Origin: Haematococcus lacustris
Taxonomy: Eukaryota > Chlorophyta > Chlorophyceae > Chlamydomonadales > Haematococcaceae
DNA length: 64,000 nucleotides
NCBI GenBank assembly: GCA_030144725.1
Contig: JASKMD010000001.1
Location: 3,961,579-4,025,578 of the forward strand
Direction of reading: 5' to 3'
The translations under genes and the position numbers were made by a program. This document shows, piece after piece, positions 42,401 to 62,212 of the stretch. Below the pieces are notes generated by a model that worked only from the letters and a program-made list of their open reading frames with translations, searched no databases and was not told where the DNA came from. Position 1 is the stretch's first letter. The number at the start of each line of letters is the position of its first letter.

Positions 42401-45127
42401 GTGCACCCAACTGTGACGCAGGCCAGTGGCGTGTGGGGGCAGCCAGCGCCTGCCTGGTACGCTTTAGCTGAGTGTCTAAGAAACCGATGGTGGGTAGCGA
42501 GGCGCAGGCCACTGGCTGCACATCCGGGGCACTTGTGGATGCAATGGGTCGCAGCGAGAGGGTGGGCTTGCCAGGGGATGAGACTGGGCTAGCCAGCCCC
42601 CCAGCATGGGTATTAGGAACTGGAGTGGTTGCAGGTGGTTGAAGCATGCTCGTCAACAGGCTGTGTGTGCTGCCAGCTGGGTGGGCGGTGGTGGCAGCAG
42701 CTCCTGAGCAGCTGGGAGGCCCCAGGGGCGACTTGAGCTCAGTGCTGGGCTGGGGGGTGCTGAGGGTAAGGGAGTGGAAGTGTCCCCGCACTGATACAAT
42801 GGGAGTGGTGGCCTGAGTGGGGGTGGTGTGACCAGGGCTGAGGTAGCCGGTGCCTTGAGCATCCATTGAGCTGCTCCTGATTGAGCTGTCTTCAAAGCTG
42901 GTGGAGCAGGAGCGGTCAGGTTGGGGCGTCTGGCCATGTCTACGTCTCAGCCTGACCCTGTCCTCTTGCACCACCTTCTCAGACTGGGCTACACTGCTGC
43001 TGCTGGCCATGAGCACAGACTCAGGGCGCATGGATGGAGGGTTCAGCATGTGGCGCGAGCCACTGCGCTTGGGGTGAGGTGGGCTGGGGGGAAGGGGGGC
43101 GTCTAGGGGGGCCTGCCATGAGGAGCGGTTGCCTCCCACCAGGAAGGCTGCAGCGTAGGCAAGCCCCTGCTGCTGTTGCTGTTGCTGCTGCTGCTGCGCT
43201 GTGCCGGCGGCCATGAGGAGGTGCACCACATGAGCTGGCAGCAGGTCGCACAGCAGCTCCTGAGTGGGGGTCAGTGAGCAGGGCAGTTCGGCCAGCAGGA
43301 GTAAAACATGGGTTGCGGTCCATTTGGTCCCCTGGCTGTAGCAACTGATGACAGGAACACACAGGGGAAACAATGCTGTTGCTGCTGCAAATGGAGTGAG
43401 AGCTGGCAAAGGGGCCGGATGGGCCAGGTGGCAGGCTGACTGGGCAACCATCCGGCTAGGCAAGTGGCAGGCCTGGCCCGTCAGTTAATGAGCGTCATGT
43501 ATGAGATGTTGGTAGTTGGTGAGGTGTTAAAAGGTGTGCAGGGCAGCTGGTGGGTTTACCTGTGAGATGTGCAGCTTGCTGAGGATGCTTTGCTGCATCT
43601 GTTCCGGCTGAAGACTGCCTAGCAAGAACATGCAGATGAATGCGACGTAGAGCTCAAAAGGTCCTGGACGCTCCATGGCGCTGGCATCAAAGAAAGGCCT
43701 ACAACCAGGTCAGGGCCCAGCACCAGCACCATGAGTAGCAGCTGCAGTGCAACAGCAATGCTGCACCACCTTGGGCAGTGTCATGGTAGCAAGGGCAAAG
43801 GCTGCAGCAGGAGTCTGACCTGACAGTACTGCTACTCTGCTTGTCACTCCTCTAGTTCTTTTGGTTCTCCCCACCTGATGAACTTGAGGAAACAGGTGAG
43901 CGGTGTGCCAACAAACAGCAGCGCCAACACCAGGGTGCAATCATTGGCTGACAGGGAGCGCTTGATGCGCAGCAGGAAAAACTCCAGCCTGGCCAGGAGC
44001 CCCCTGTGAGGCACCATGGCATGGCAGCGACATGGCAGCTGCATAGCAACGGCATGGCAATGGCAATGGCCTGGATGCTGAAATGCTGTGTACAACGCTG
44101 CATGGTGGACGATGCGCAGAGCAGCCAAGTAGCCAGCTGGTAGTGCCTGCCCATGCCTACCTGTCTACTTACACACTGCTTTGGCTGCCACCCCATTTCC
44201 ATGCCCATGCCCTGGGCAGAGCTCTGCAGGCCGCACCTACCTTGGGGCCTGTACCATGCCTGACATGGACTGCCGACCATGTGACTGTGGGGTGTTGGCG
44301 CCTGACTGGATCTTCTCAGCCACTGCTCCAAACTCTTTCACTGCCAAAGCATGAACCAAGGTGACACCGCCCACCCAGCACGCGGAGCAGGCTGCCTGCC
44401 GCTGCAGCAGCAGACCCCAGGTGCTGGGCGCCAGGCCCTGCCGCCGCAAGCTATGCCAGTCCAGTGCCAAGTACATGGGGGTGAGGCAGGCTGCGCCCAA
44501 TACTGTAGCCCCCACTGGGAGGTCTATGAACGGGATGAGGCACAGGTGAAGGATGGCCTGATAGAATAGGTCATCCACGCCTGTATTACAGAGGTGGATG
44601 AAGATAGCAAAGGGCATGCAGAGGCCTGCAGCAAGATTAAGGCAGTTTAAGTCAACTGATGTTGATCCTTGCAAGGCTAAGACCCAACGGACAGCATGGC
44701 GGTGACTTGTGCTGCGACTTCAGTCTTACCTATAAGATAGGTTGCCTCCAGGACCACACGGTGCTGCTCATACAGCACTGGTGTGCAAAGTAAGAGCACA
44801 CACAATGTGGCAAGGTAAACCTGGATATGCATGAGCGACTACGGTAAGAGCGATATTTTTTATATAGCCAGCAAGTACAGCAGCAAGCCTGGCACCACGC
44901 ACCACTATGGCCGCTGTGGAGGCGAAAGCGCCCCAGCTCACTAAGTCTGGCCGTTGCTTGCAAGTGGCCCACAGCATTGGCAAGGCGAAAGCCAGCGCCG
45001 TACCCGAGAACACGAAATACGCAAGGTTCTTGGCACGCATGTCCTCCCGCTGCCCTGCACAAATGCCCGGGCTGGTTTTAGGCAGGTAAAGCTCGTACAT
45101 CCTATCCCACATTCGTGCAAGTTGCAA
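33467..45127 (-). CDS. Membrane class III nucleotide cyclase, guanylyl type
   Basis: Makes cyclic nucleotide from NTP. The start is near 45127 (or Met 45112, MWDRMYELYLPKTSP). The N-terminal exons code several hydrophobic helices (for example LAYFVFSGTALAFALPMLWA, AILHLCLIPFIDLPVG, LVLALLFVGTPLTCFL), so a multi-pass membrane region comes first. A very long Ser/Pro/Gln-rich linker follows (about 39990-43463). The catalytic domain is in eight short exons (35065-39990). Metal-binding Asp is in FSDVVGFTDMAQ, the second Asp in FDDLC. The base-selecting positions are Glu in VETIGDS and Cys in RFCLFGDTVN, as in guanylyl cyclases (adenylyl forms have Lys and Asp). The transition-state Asn and Arg are in NTASRM. 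The last exon (33467-34306) looks coding, but its junction is out of phase by my reading; the true stop may be at 34244. Confidence 0.82.
35463..35545 (+). repeat. Left 84-bp direct repeat
   Basis: Matches 36761-36844. Shared core: GGGCTAGAGCAGGCGGGCTT. Confidence 0.85.
35546..35640 (+). repeat. Short dispersed repeat, possibly tRNA-related
   Basis: Contains GTCATGTTTGCGCG and a B-box-like GGTTTGAACCCC near 35616. A ~58-bp part recurs inverted at about 39403-39462 (both inside cyclase introns) with roughly three quarters of bases matching. Confidence 0.3.
35710..36416 (+). pseudogene. Internally deleted psq/HTH transposase
   Basis: Frame 35710-36063 carries a psq-type helix-turn-helix (RAMAKQHGVPRSTLSDFINN) followed by GRPTALTEAEEMQLVSIV, as at the N terminus of pogo/Tigger/CENP-B-like transposases. 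A second frame, 36060-36416, carries the C-terminal part (RAFAKTGLYPPNKEQLLAAA). The central DDE catalytic domain is absent, so the protein cannot transpose. The two frames overlap by four bases at the deletion point. Confidence 0.65.
36761..36844 (+). repeat. Right 84-bp direct repeat
   Basis: Copy of 35463-35545 with about five differences, including one base missing in a CCC run. Confidence 0.85.
43160..43198 (-). repeat. CTG/CAG tract coding polyglutamine in the cyclase
   Basis: A run of CTG/TTG triplets that reads as about ten to eleven glutamines in the linker before the Ser/Pro-rich region. Confidence 0.7.
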
Positions 45128-45684
45128 TGGTTCGCACCTCTATACGCGAGTCTCCCGCCAGCTTGGTCGCAGCAATGTCGCGCTGACGCTCCGCACAGGC
45201 CGCCTTTGCCCCCTGAACCCTTTGTGCTAGAATTGTTGCAGGTTTCTGTAGTCACCTGCTGCGCCAGCGTTTACGTGTATAGGCATTGTCGCACCCCTTA
45301 TCATTTAGCCAATGAGGTCCGGATACGTCTGCAAGTCAAGCATGGAACATCCGACATGGGCTAGCATTCTAGGATTGTAGCCACACTGTACTACATGGCA
45401 TGATACCGCGAACTATATTTCTTAAAAGAGCTGCCAAGCCAATGATGCACAGGTCATGCGAGGAGCCACGGGTGCTGCCCGCAGATTCTGTCCGTTGATC
45501 CTGTCACCGTATCGCTCTTGTGGCACCTGGCTTGTCATGTGCATGTGACACTGGTCGTAAAGTGAGACATCTGTCCCTCATGCAAGGTCCGCCCAGCGGG
45601 TACCAAACACCAAAGCAAACCAGATTGATAGGCCTCACATGGAAACAAACATAAGTTTCACCCCAGACGGGGTCAGCATGTGGC
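45128..45684. other. Intergenic: cyclase promoter and glycerol kinase 3' flank
   Basis: A 557-bp gap between two genes in the same orientation. No gene or clear TGTAA motif seen. Confidence 0.5.
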
Positions 45685-55548
<9,864 letters not shown>

Positions 55549-56048
55549 NNNNNNNNNNNNNNNNNNNNNNNNNNNNNNNNNNNNNNNNNNNNNNNNNNNN
55601 NNNNNNNNNNNNNNNNNNNNNNNNNNNNNNNNNNNNNNNNNNNNNNNNNNNNNNNNNNNNNNNNNNNNNNNNNNNNNNNNNNNNNNNNNNNNNNNNNNNN
55701 NNNNNNNNNNNNNNNNNNNNNNNNNNNNNNNNNNNNNNNNNNNNNNNNNNNNNNNNNNNNNNNNNNNNNNNNNNNNNNNNNNNNNNNNNNNNNNNNNNNN
55801 NNNNNNNNNNNNNNNNNNNNNNNNNNNNNNNNNNNNNNNNNNNNNNNNNNNNNNNNNNNNNNNNNNNNNNNNNNNNNNNNNNNNNNNNNNNNNNNNNNNN
55901 NNNNNNNNNNNNNNNNNNNNNNNNNNNNNNNNNNNNNNNNNNNNNNNNNNNNNNNNNNNNNNNNNNNNNNNNNNNNNNNNNNNNNNNNNNNNNNNNNNNN
56001 NNNNNNNNNNNNNNNNNNNNNNNNNNNNNNNNNNNNNNNNNNNNNNNN
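55549..56048. other. Assembly gap, exactly 500 N
   Basis: The round number suggests a placeholder of unknown size. The gap must hide about 300 codons of glycerol kinase, about 60 codons of the YaaA-family gene, their introns and the space between two divergent genes. The real distance is therefore larger than 500 bp. Confidence 0.95.
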
Positions 56049-59000
56049 TGGCATCAGGCTGAACCAGCAGCGCTACGCACACTTCTACTCCCAGCCGGCG
56101 CTGCCCTGCGCCCTGGCCTTTGATGGGCCCGCCTACAAGGCGCTGGAGGTCAGGGCCAGACTCTTAGAGCTGTTCCCCTTTGTGCGACCTCAACCCCTGC
56201 TCACACTACCTGGTCACACCACCTGGTTACACTACCTGGTCACACCACCTGGTCGCACCACCTGGTCGCACCACCTGGTCACACCACCTGGTCTTCAAAG
56301 CAAGGAGGAGAGGGGCGCCCCCCTCTTCATGACTGGAGGGCGGGCCAGCCTCAGCCTCAGCCTCAGCCTCAGCCTCAGCCTCAGCCTGCCAGCCTGCTCA
56401 CTGACCTTGCATGGTGTGTGCTGCCCTGCACCTGGGCACCCCCTTCAACGGGGCAAGCTGTGGTGCTTTAACACGTCACCTTCACCTCCTCTCCCTCCCC
56501 CCACTCCCTGCCTACCCCCCCTACCCCCCCTGCCGCCCCTGCACTCCCTGCCCCCCCTGCATTCCCTGCCCCCCTGCCCTCCCTGCCCTGCCAGCCCCCC
56601 TGCCCCCCCTACCCTGGCCCTCTTACCCCCCTACCCCCCCTGGCCCCCCTGCCCCAGGCCAGCAGTCTAGACGCGGCTGGCCTGCACTGGGCGCAAGACA
56701 ACCTGCGCATCCTCAGCGGCCTGTACGGCCTCCTGCGGCCCCTGGACGCAATCAGACCTTACAGGTGGATGCAGGGGCGGCAGGGGCGGCAGGGGGCGGC
56801 AGGGGCGGCAGGGGCGGCAGGGGCGGCAGGGGCGGCAGGGGCGGCAGGGGCGGCAGGGGCGGCAGGGGCGGCAGGGGTGGCAGGGGCGGCAGGGGCGGCA
56901 GGGGCGGCAGGGGTGGCAGGGGCGGCAGGGGCGGCAGGGGCGGCAGGGGCGGCAGGGGCGGCAGGGGCGGCAGGGGCAGCAGCGGCAGCAGCAGGGGCAG
57001 CAGCGGGCAGCAGGGGCGGCAGGGGCGGCAGGGGCGGCAGGGGCGGCAGGGGCGGCAGGGGCAGCAGGGGGCAGCGTGCTTGCATAGCCTGGCAGTCTGC
57101 CAGCCAGCTAAACCTGATGGTCTGGTGGAAGGCGACGCAGTCCTAGAGCCTGCCAGTGGGCTGGGCTGTGCACCCTGCTGCCCTGCTGCTGCGCCTCCTG
57201 CTGCCCCTACTGCTGCTGCCCCCTGCTGCTGCCCCCCACTGGCGCCAGGCTGGACATGGGCACCAAGCTGGACACGCCCAGGGGGCCCCTCCCTGTACGC
57301 CTTCTGGAGCAACAAGGTGGACCTAGGGCTCCCAGGGGGGCCCCCCCTCCCCTAACCCCACACCCTACCCACCTACCCACCCCTCTCCTCCTCCCCACCC
57401 TACCCCACCCCCCTCTCCCCCTGCATCCCCCCCCACCCCTCCCCTCCCCTTCCCCACCCACCCCTACCCCACGCCCTCTCCCCTCCTCACTCCCCTACCC
57501 TGTGGCTGCAGGTGGTGGCCACAATAAATCAAGAGCTGCAGCAGCAGCAGCAGCACCAGGGCCGGCCCTCCTTTGTGGTCAACGTGGCGTCACAAGAGTG
57601 AGAGTGGGGGGGGAGCAAGAGTGAGAGGGAGCAGGGTTCATGCAAGCGCTAATCCCAAGGAGTGGCAGCGCAGGAATGGAGCAGCTGGCGGCCTTGAGCT
57701 CCCACCATCGTCCATGGGGCTGTTGACCTGTCTACCCCTGACAAGCCCCTCACACTGATCATCTGCTATCAACAATGTCTCAGTCCAGGCAATGCAAATG
57801 GCCCTGGCATGGAGCCCGCGTTGCCATGCATGTCATGTCTGCATGCAAGCATGCAAAAGGAGCCCGCTTGCCATGCCACGATGCATGCCAAATGACTAAG
57901 GGGGTGATGGTGGGTTTGGTGTGTTAAGTGCTGCAGGTACTGGAAAGCAGTGAGCAGCGCTGACACGGCCCTGGCTGCCCCCGTGTACACCTGCAGCTTC
58001 CCTGGACCAGCCGTGTACGCCAAGCAGGTCAGCAGGCGGCAGGGTGAAGGCACGGCAGGAGGGGGGAAGGGGGTGGGTAGGGGAAGGGGGGAAGGAGGGG
58101 GTGGATGGGTAGGGGGAAGGAGGGAGGAGGTAGAGCGGAATGGGAGGGAAGGTGGGGAGGGGGGGGGTGGGGGAGCGGGAGGGGGGGTGGGGGCGCGGGA
58201 GGGGGGGTGGGGAGGTGGGGTGGGGGCGTGAGAGGGGGGGTGGGGAGGTGGGGTGGGGGCGCGGGAGGGGGGGGTGGGGAGCGGTGACATGCAGCTAATG
58301 CAGCTGGGTCTCTAGTTGAGGTAGGGGGGCAGTGAGTGTGGTACTTGCAGCGTTTTGTCTCGCAGTCGTCATGTCTTAGGGGGCCTTGCTGGGTAGGGCG
58401 GGCCCGGTAGGCCGTGCCTGCCATCACTGTTTGCTGTCATCATGGCTCAGTCATGACCATGTCTCATCAGGAAAATGATGATTGCATCAAGGGAGTTGTC
58501 TTGCAGTTGTCATCCTGTCTCAGGAGGCCTGCTGGGCAGGGCGGGCCTGTCATGACCATGTCTTGAAAGAAAGAAAGCCGCCCCAGCTTCCCCTCCTGCC
58601 CCTGCCCCCCCCCTCCCCCTATGAACACTGGCGCTGCCCCCCTGCCTTCTGGGCAGGACGCCCCGGTGAAAGAAAGAAAGAAAGCCGGCGGGCGTGCATT
58701 AAGGGAGGAGAGTAGCCTCGGGGGGTGCCCTTGCTACCCTCCCACGACCATGTCTTGTTTGTATGGCCACAGAACTATGCTGCAGTCATCTGCGTGCAGT
58801 CGTTGCGGCGCAGCCCCCAGCATGTGCTGCTGCTGCTGGGCATGATGTGGCGCAGCCCTCAGCATGTGCTGCTGCTGCTGGGTGCAGGCCCGAGGGGCCA
58901 TGGCCCGCTTCCTCATCACCACCCAGGCTGACTCCCCCCAGCAGCTCAGGCAGTTCACAGGCAAGTGTGGGGAGGGCGGCCAGACCATACCCAGTCGCCC

Positions 59001-59641
59001 TGCCGCCGGTCCCCCCTCGCCACTGCTGCTAGCAAGCAGGCAAGCAGACCATAACCTCTATCACCTCCCAGGTCACACATCTCACCATCACCTCCCCGTG
59101 GGTTAGGGTGAGGGTTAGGGGTAAACCCACCATCAGCTCCTAGTTCTCCCATGCGAATCCATCACCTCCCAGGTCACCCTTGTGAAGACAGTAGTCGCCT
59201 GCCTCCCTTGCTTGCCTAGCTTAAACTTGAACACCCTGCCTGCCTGGCCTACGCCCTGCCCCTGTAGCTTGCACGCTTGTGTGCTTCTGCTACGTAGGCA
59301 ACCACGGCGAGTGGCAGTGGGATGACAGCACATCGTCTGAATTTGTCTTAGTCTTCGTTCGCAATGTTAAAGCTGCCAAAGCTAGCAAAGCAGGGCAGAA
59401 GGCAGCCAAAGCATGCACAGGAGCTGACACGAAGCCAGGTGTGGGCATGCAGCAGACAACCTCACTGGAGGCGCCTGATGAACAGAGAGCGGGGGATACG
59501 ATCTCGACCAGTGCAGCCGGTGTCGAGGCTGATGGTGCTCAGCACACCAACAGACTAAAGCGAGCCGCTATCCAACAGCCTGCCGCAGTGGACAAGTCAA
59601 AAGGCAGGAGGGTGTCGAAACAAAAGGTCCAGCCTCGGTAG
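56049..59641 (+). CDS. YaaA-family (DUF328/UPF0246) protein, 5' end missing
   Basis: Bacterial YaaA (~258 residues) protects against peroxide by limiting free iron; algal and plant roles are less known. Exons: 56050-56148 ([20 protein letters not shown]), 56658-56764 ([20 protein letters not shown]), 57249-57316 ([21 protein letters not shown]), 57512-57597 ([15 protein letters not shown]), 57937-58027 (YWKAV, VYAKQ), 58888-58960 ([12 protein letters not shown]) and 59298-59641 ([19 protein letters not shown], stop). All joins are in phase except one extra base inside exon 57249-57316, which breaks the frame between the two conserved motifs. The intron after 58960 starts with GC. The C terminus has an ~90-residue Ala/Lys-rich extension absent from bacterial forms. 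The first ~60 residues lie in the gap. Confidence 0.88.
56213..56290 (+). repeat. CACCACCTGGT minisatellite in YaaA intron 1
   Basis: About seven imperfect copies of CACACCACCTGGT / CGCACCACCTGGT. Confidence 0.75.
56350..56388 (+). repeat. CAGCCT hexamer run in YaaA intron 1
   Basis: Six to seven copies of CAGCCT, intronic. Confidence 0.75.
56771..57068 (+). repeat. GGGGCGGCA nonamer array in YaaA intron 2
   Basis: About 30 copies with GGTGGC and GGCAGC variants, beginning six bases after the donor at 56765. Long Ala/Gly and Pro/Leu open frames on both strands come from this array and are not genes. Confidence 0.9.
58028..58290 (+). repeat. G-rich degenerate repeat in YaaA intron
   Basis: GGGGGGTGGGGAGGTGGGG-type imperfect units, intronic (between 58027 and 58888). 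Strong G-quadruplex potential on the coding strand. Confidence 0.6.
58961..58962 (+). other. GC donor (non-canonical splice site)
   Basis: ACAG|GCAAGT is the classic strong GC-donor context. The join to 59298 restores a Gly codon and the conserved [10 protein letters not shown] segment. Confidence 0.8.
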
Positions 59642-59716
59642 ACACTGCTGTACTGCGCTTCATCGATAGCCTGCAGCAGACCAAGCACTTATGCCGGCAC
59701 ATGATTTGTTTAAAAG

Positions 59717-60181
59717 TTGAGCCATGCCAATGTTCACATCACCATATTTTCATGTCGCACGGGCTACCTCTACGTAGCGGGAATGGCTGACGCTGGGTCG
59801 CTGTTCAATAGGGCGTATGGCAGCAAATCCTTAGAAGGTTCACAGCAGTATCCCCCAGCTCCCGCCCCTGCGCGGCCCGCAGACTCTGTAGGACCCGTAG
59901 CTCCGACATACGCGGGTCTCAGCGGTCAGGCGATGGCGATGATGGTGTCGACGGAGCAGTTTGGCGCAGACTTGGCCTTGCATCGCAAGCACGTTGGTGC
60001 ACTGCCCCTTGCACGAGGAGACCTGATGGTAGGCAATGTGACATGTTGTGCCCCGCCACCTGCCGACCATGAGGCAGCACCCCGCTACCACACGGCTGCA
60101 GGTCGGGCCTCTTGGTCATGTGGCCACCTGGGGCAAGGAGCGACTAAGGAATTGAATGCGTATGCATGTCTTGGCCTGTGA
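59717..60181 (+). CDS. Hypothetical protein or first exon
   Basis: An open frame with a plausible inner start at 59783 (MADAGSLFNRAYGSKSLEG), then a Pro/Ala stretch and AMMVSTEQFGADLALHRKHV. A good donor follows at 60028 (CTGATG|GTAGGC), so the real exon may be 59783-60028. No family recognised and no downstream exon identified. Confidence 0.3.
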   Translation: MSHANVHITIFSCRTGYLYVAGMADAGSLFNRAYGSKSLEGSQQYPPAPAPARPADSVGPVAPTYAGLSGQAMAMMVSTEQFGADLALHRKHVGALPLARGDLMVGNVTCCAPPPADHEAAPRYHTAAGRASWSCGHLGQGATKELNAYACLGL

Positions 60182-61740
60182 GCACTCAGCATCAAATCCC
60201 AGGTGGCGAGTCAACAGGGGCGCAGATGCAAGGCCGCTCACAGCTCACAGCGGTAGCTCACAGCTCACAGCTCACAGGGGTAGCATTACAACAAAGGCAG
60301 TTTTGAGACAGTGCATGTATATCTTTACCTTTGCTGGGCGGGTGTCAGCAAGGTCAGGCCACTGCATGATAGATCAAGTCAGGGTGACGATGGGTGACAC
60401 CCATGCTGGAACGGTGGCCCCGCCTGACTCAACATTGATCTTGAATGGCCAGCATTCGAATGCCTTCCAGCCTGACGGCCAGCAACTTACAGCAGGTGGA
60501 GGTATGTGCAAGTGGAAATGCCGGGTGCAGTGTGCATGACACGGGAGGCTCTGCCTGCACCGCAGTTCATTCACAACACAGACATGCACCATCGCTCTAC
60601 TTACAAACAGGGACAAGCAGAGTCCTAGCCTACTTGCTTGCCACCTTCAAGACTCCACAATCCCACCAGACTCCACACCGTGCAGACTGTGCAACAGTAT
60701 GCAGCAGGGTGGAGCATCATGAGCACCATGGGGAGGAGGTGCAAATGGCCTTTACTGTCATGCGTGTCGGGCCTTTGAGGAGCCATGCCTGAGAGTGTGC
60801 AGCCAAGGGCTAAAAGTCAAACAGCATGCATGGCTTGTACGACCAAACACCAGAGTCACTCACAAGACCGTCAACACATCACCAATTGTTGCCCCATTAC
60901 TATGATCAGCACATTGTTATCGCTAGGAGCAGCACATTTCCGTCCTGTTGTTGCCTAGTCCTCGCCATGGTGGGCTGATGGGTCATGGTACATACTCGCG
61001 TGTACCAGGCCGATAGTTGAGAAGTCCTATGCACCTGTCACGGACTAAACATCTTCCTTTGCATGGTATGTTTCCTTGCATCCATGTTAGACACTTACCG
61101 GGGCAGATTGCCAGAGTAGCAAAAGAAAGGGTGGGTCAAGCGGACTGCTCTGGGGTCAGGCGTTCCCAACATGGGGTTGGTAATCTTCATGCAACTGCGG
61201 CCCATCTACTCAATCATTTCATGTAACGTTGGCTGCGTCTGCTGCAATGCGATAACGCGCGTTTAATGTAAGACTGGAATTGCCATCGGAGTCATTCGAT
61301 GCGGGCAGCCACATGTGACCCCGGATGTGTCCCAATCGCAGACCGTGGTTAGCTACACCGGTAAGCTACGTCCTTGGCTATCCGTTAGCGATGCACGACA
61401 TGTCGGTGGCGCACACCACTGAAGTCCGGCAAACATTGCTGCGCGAGGTTCCTGATGGTGCAGGCCGCTTGGCGAGGATGTGAAGGAACCCGGGTTTGTG
61501 TGTGGCAGCGCTGTATCGCTGTAATGGTGGGCGGCACAGTAGGGACTAGTCACCCCCTCCAGCTATGATCCGCTTTATGTTTTGCACCATTGAACAAACA
61601 GCCTGACCTCACACATACCATTTGTAGCATACTCATTAACGCGTCCATGGCACTATGCAACTCAATCATTGGGTTTGTATGTGACAAGATATACCGCTGA
61701 CAAGGTACACATGCTGATGGCTACAGGTGCACGAGGAGCC
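60182..61740. other. No gene recognised
   Basis: Short open frames only. A small tandem run of AGCTCACAGCTCACAG is at 60236-60280. Downstream exons of the hypothetical gene at 59717 could lie here but were not identified. Confidence 0.45.
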
Positions 61741-61879
61741 GACTGAGCTTGGCTTACCACTCCGCCACATGGCCACCACCAACACAGCCTAACCCACCAC
61801 CTCCCAACCTCGTCTACCCCGCCCAGCTCCCAGTAGCCCCTCCTCCCAGCCTGCCACCAGCCTCCTGCCCCCTAACTCT

Positions 61880-62212
61880 CCTAGCTGCACTCTCCGGGCT
61901 GGTGACATCCGCCCAGCCATTGAATCCATTGCCAGCTTGCTGGCCCAGGATTGGGTGCCGCTCGGCATGGGAGCATGGGGCGCCAAGCCCCAAGTGCCGT
62001 GTGACACACGCTGGGCCAGCTACATCAGCTCAACGGTGACCATGCTGCGCGTCTGGGCGCATGCGAGAGATGCAGTGTCACAGCTGCTTGAGCGGCAGAA
62101 GGGTATGTCTCCACCATGGGCTGTCACCCTTAGCCAGCTGCTCCAAGACAACAGCCTGTCCAGTTTCACAAGCAGGAGGTACACACGAGCTGGAGGGTAC
62201 CCAAGCTACTGA
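61880..62212 (+). pseudogene. Possible transposase-derived fragment
   Basis: The frame reads GDIRPAIESIASLLAQDWVP, then CDTRWASYISSTVTMLRVWA and RDAVSQLLERQKG. The TRW-x-S pattern followed by a leucine-rich helix resembles the segment seen in hAT-type transposases, but it is too short to be sure. A donor-like GTATGT follows the helix, so it could instead be an exon of a host gene. Confidence 0.25.

Noticed and set aside
39805..43463. Two independent proline/serine-rich proteins
   Set aside because: They are the linker exons of the cyclase: the first continues in frame into HENISIIFS, the start of the catalytic domain.
56752..57315. Proline/leucine and alanine-repeat proteins on the minus strand
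   Set aside because: Shadow of the nonamer array in YaaA intron 2.
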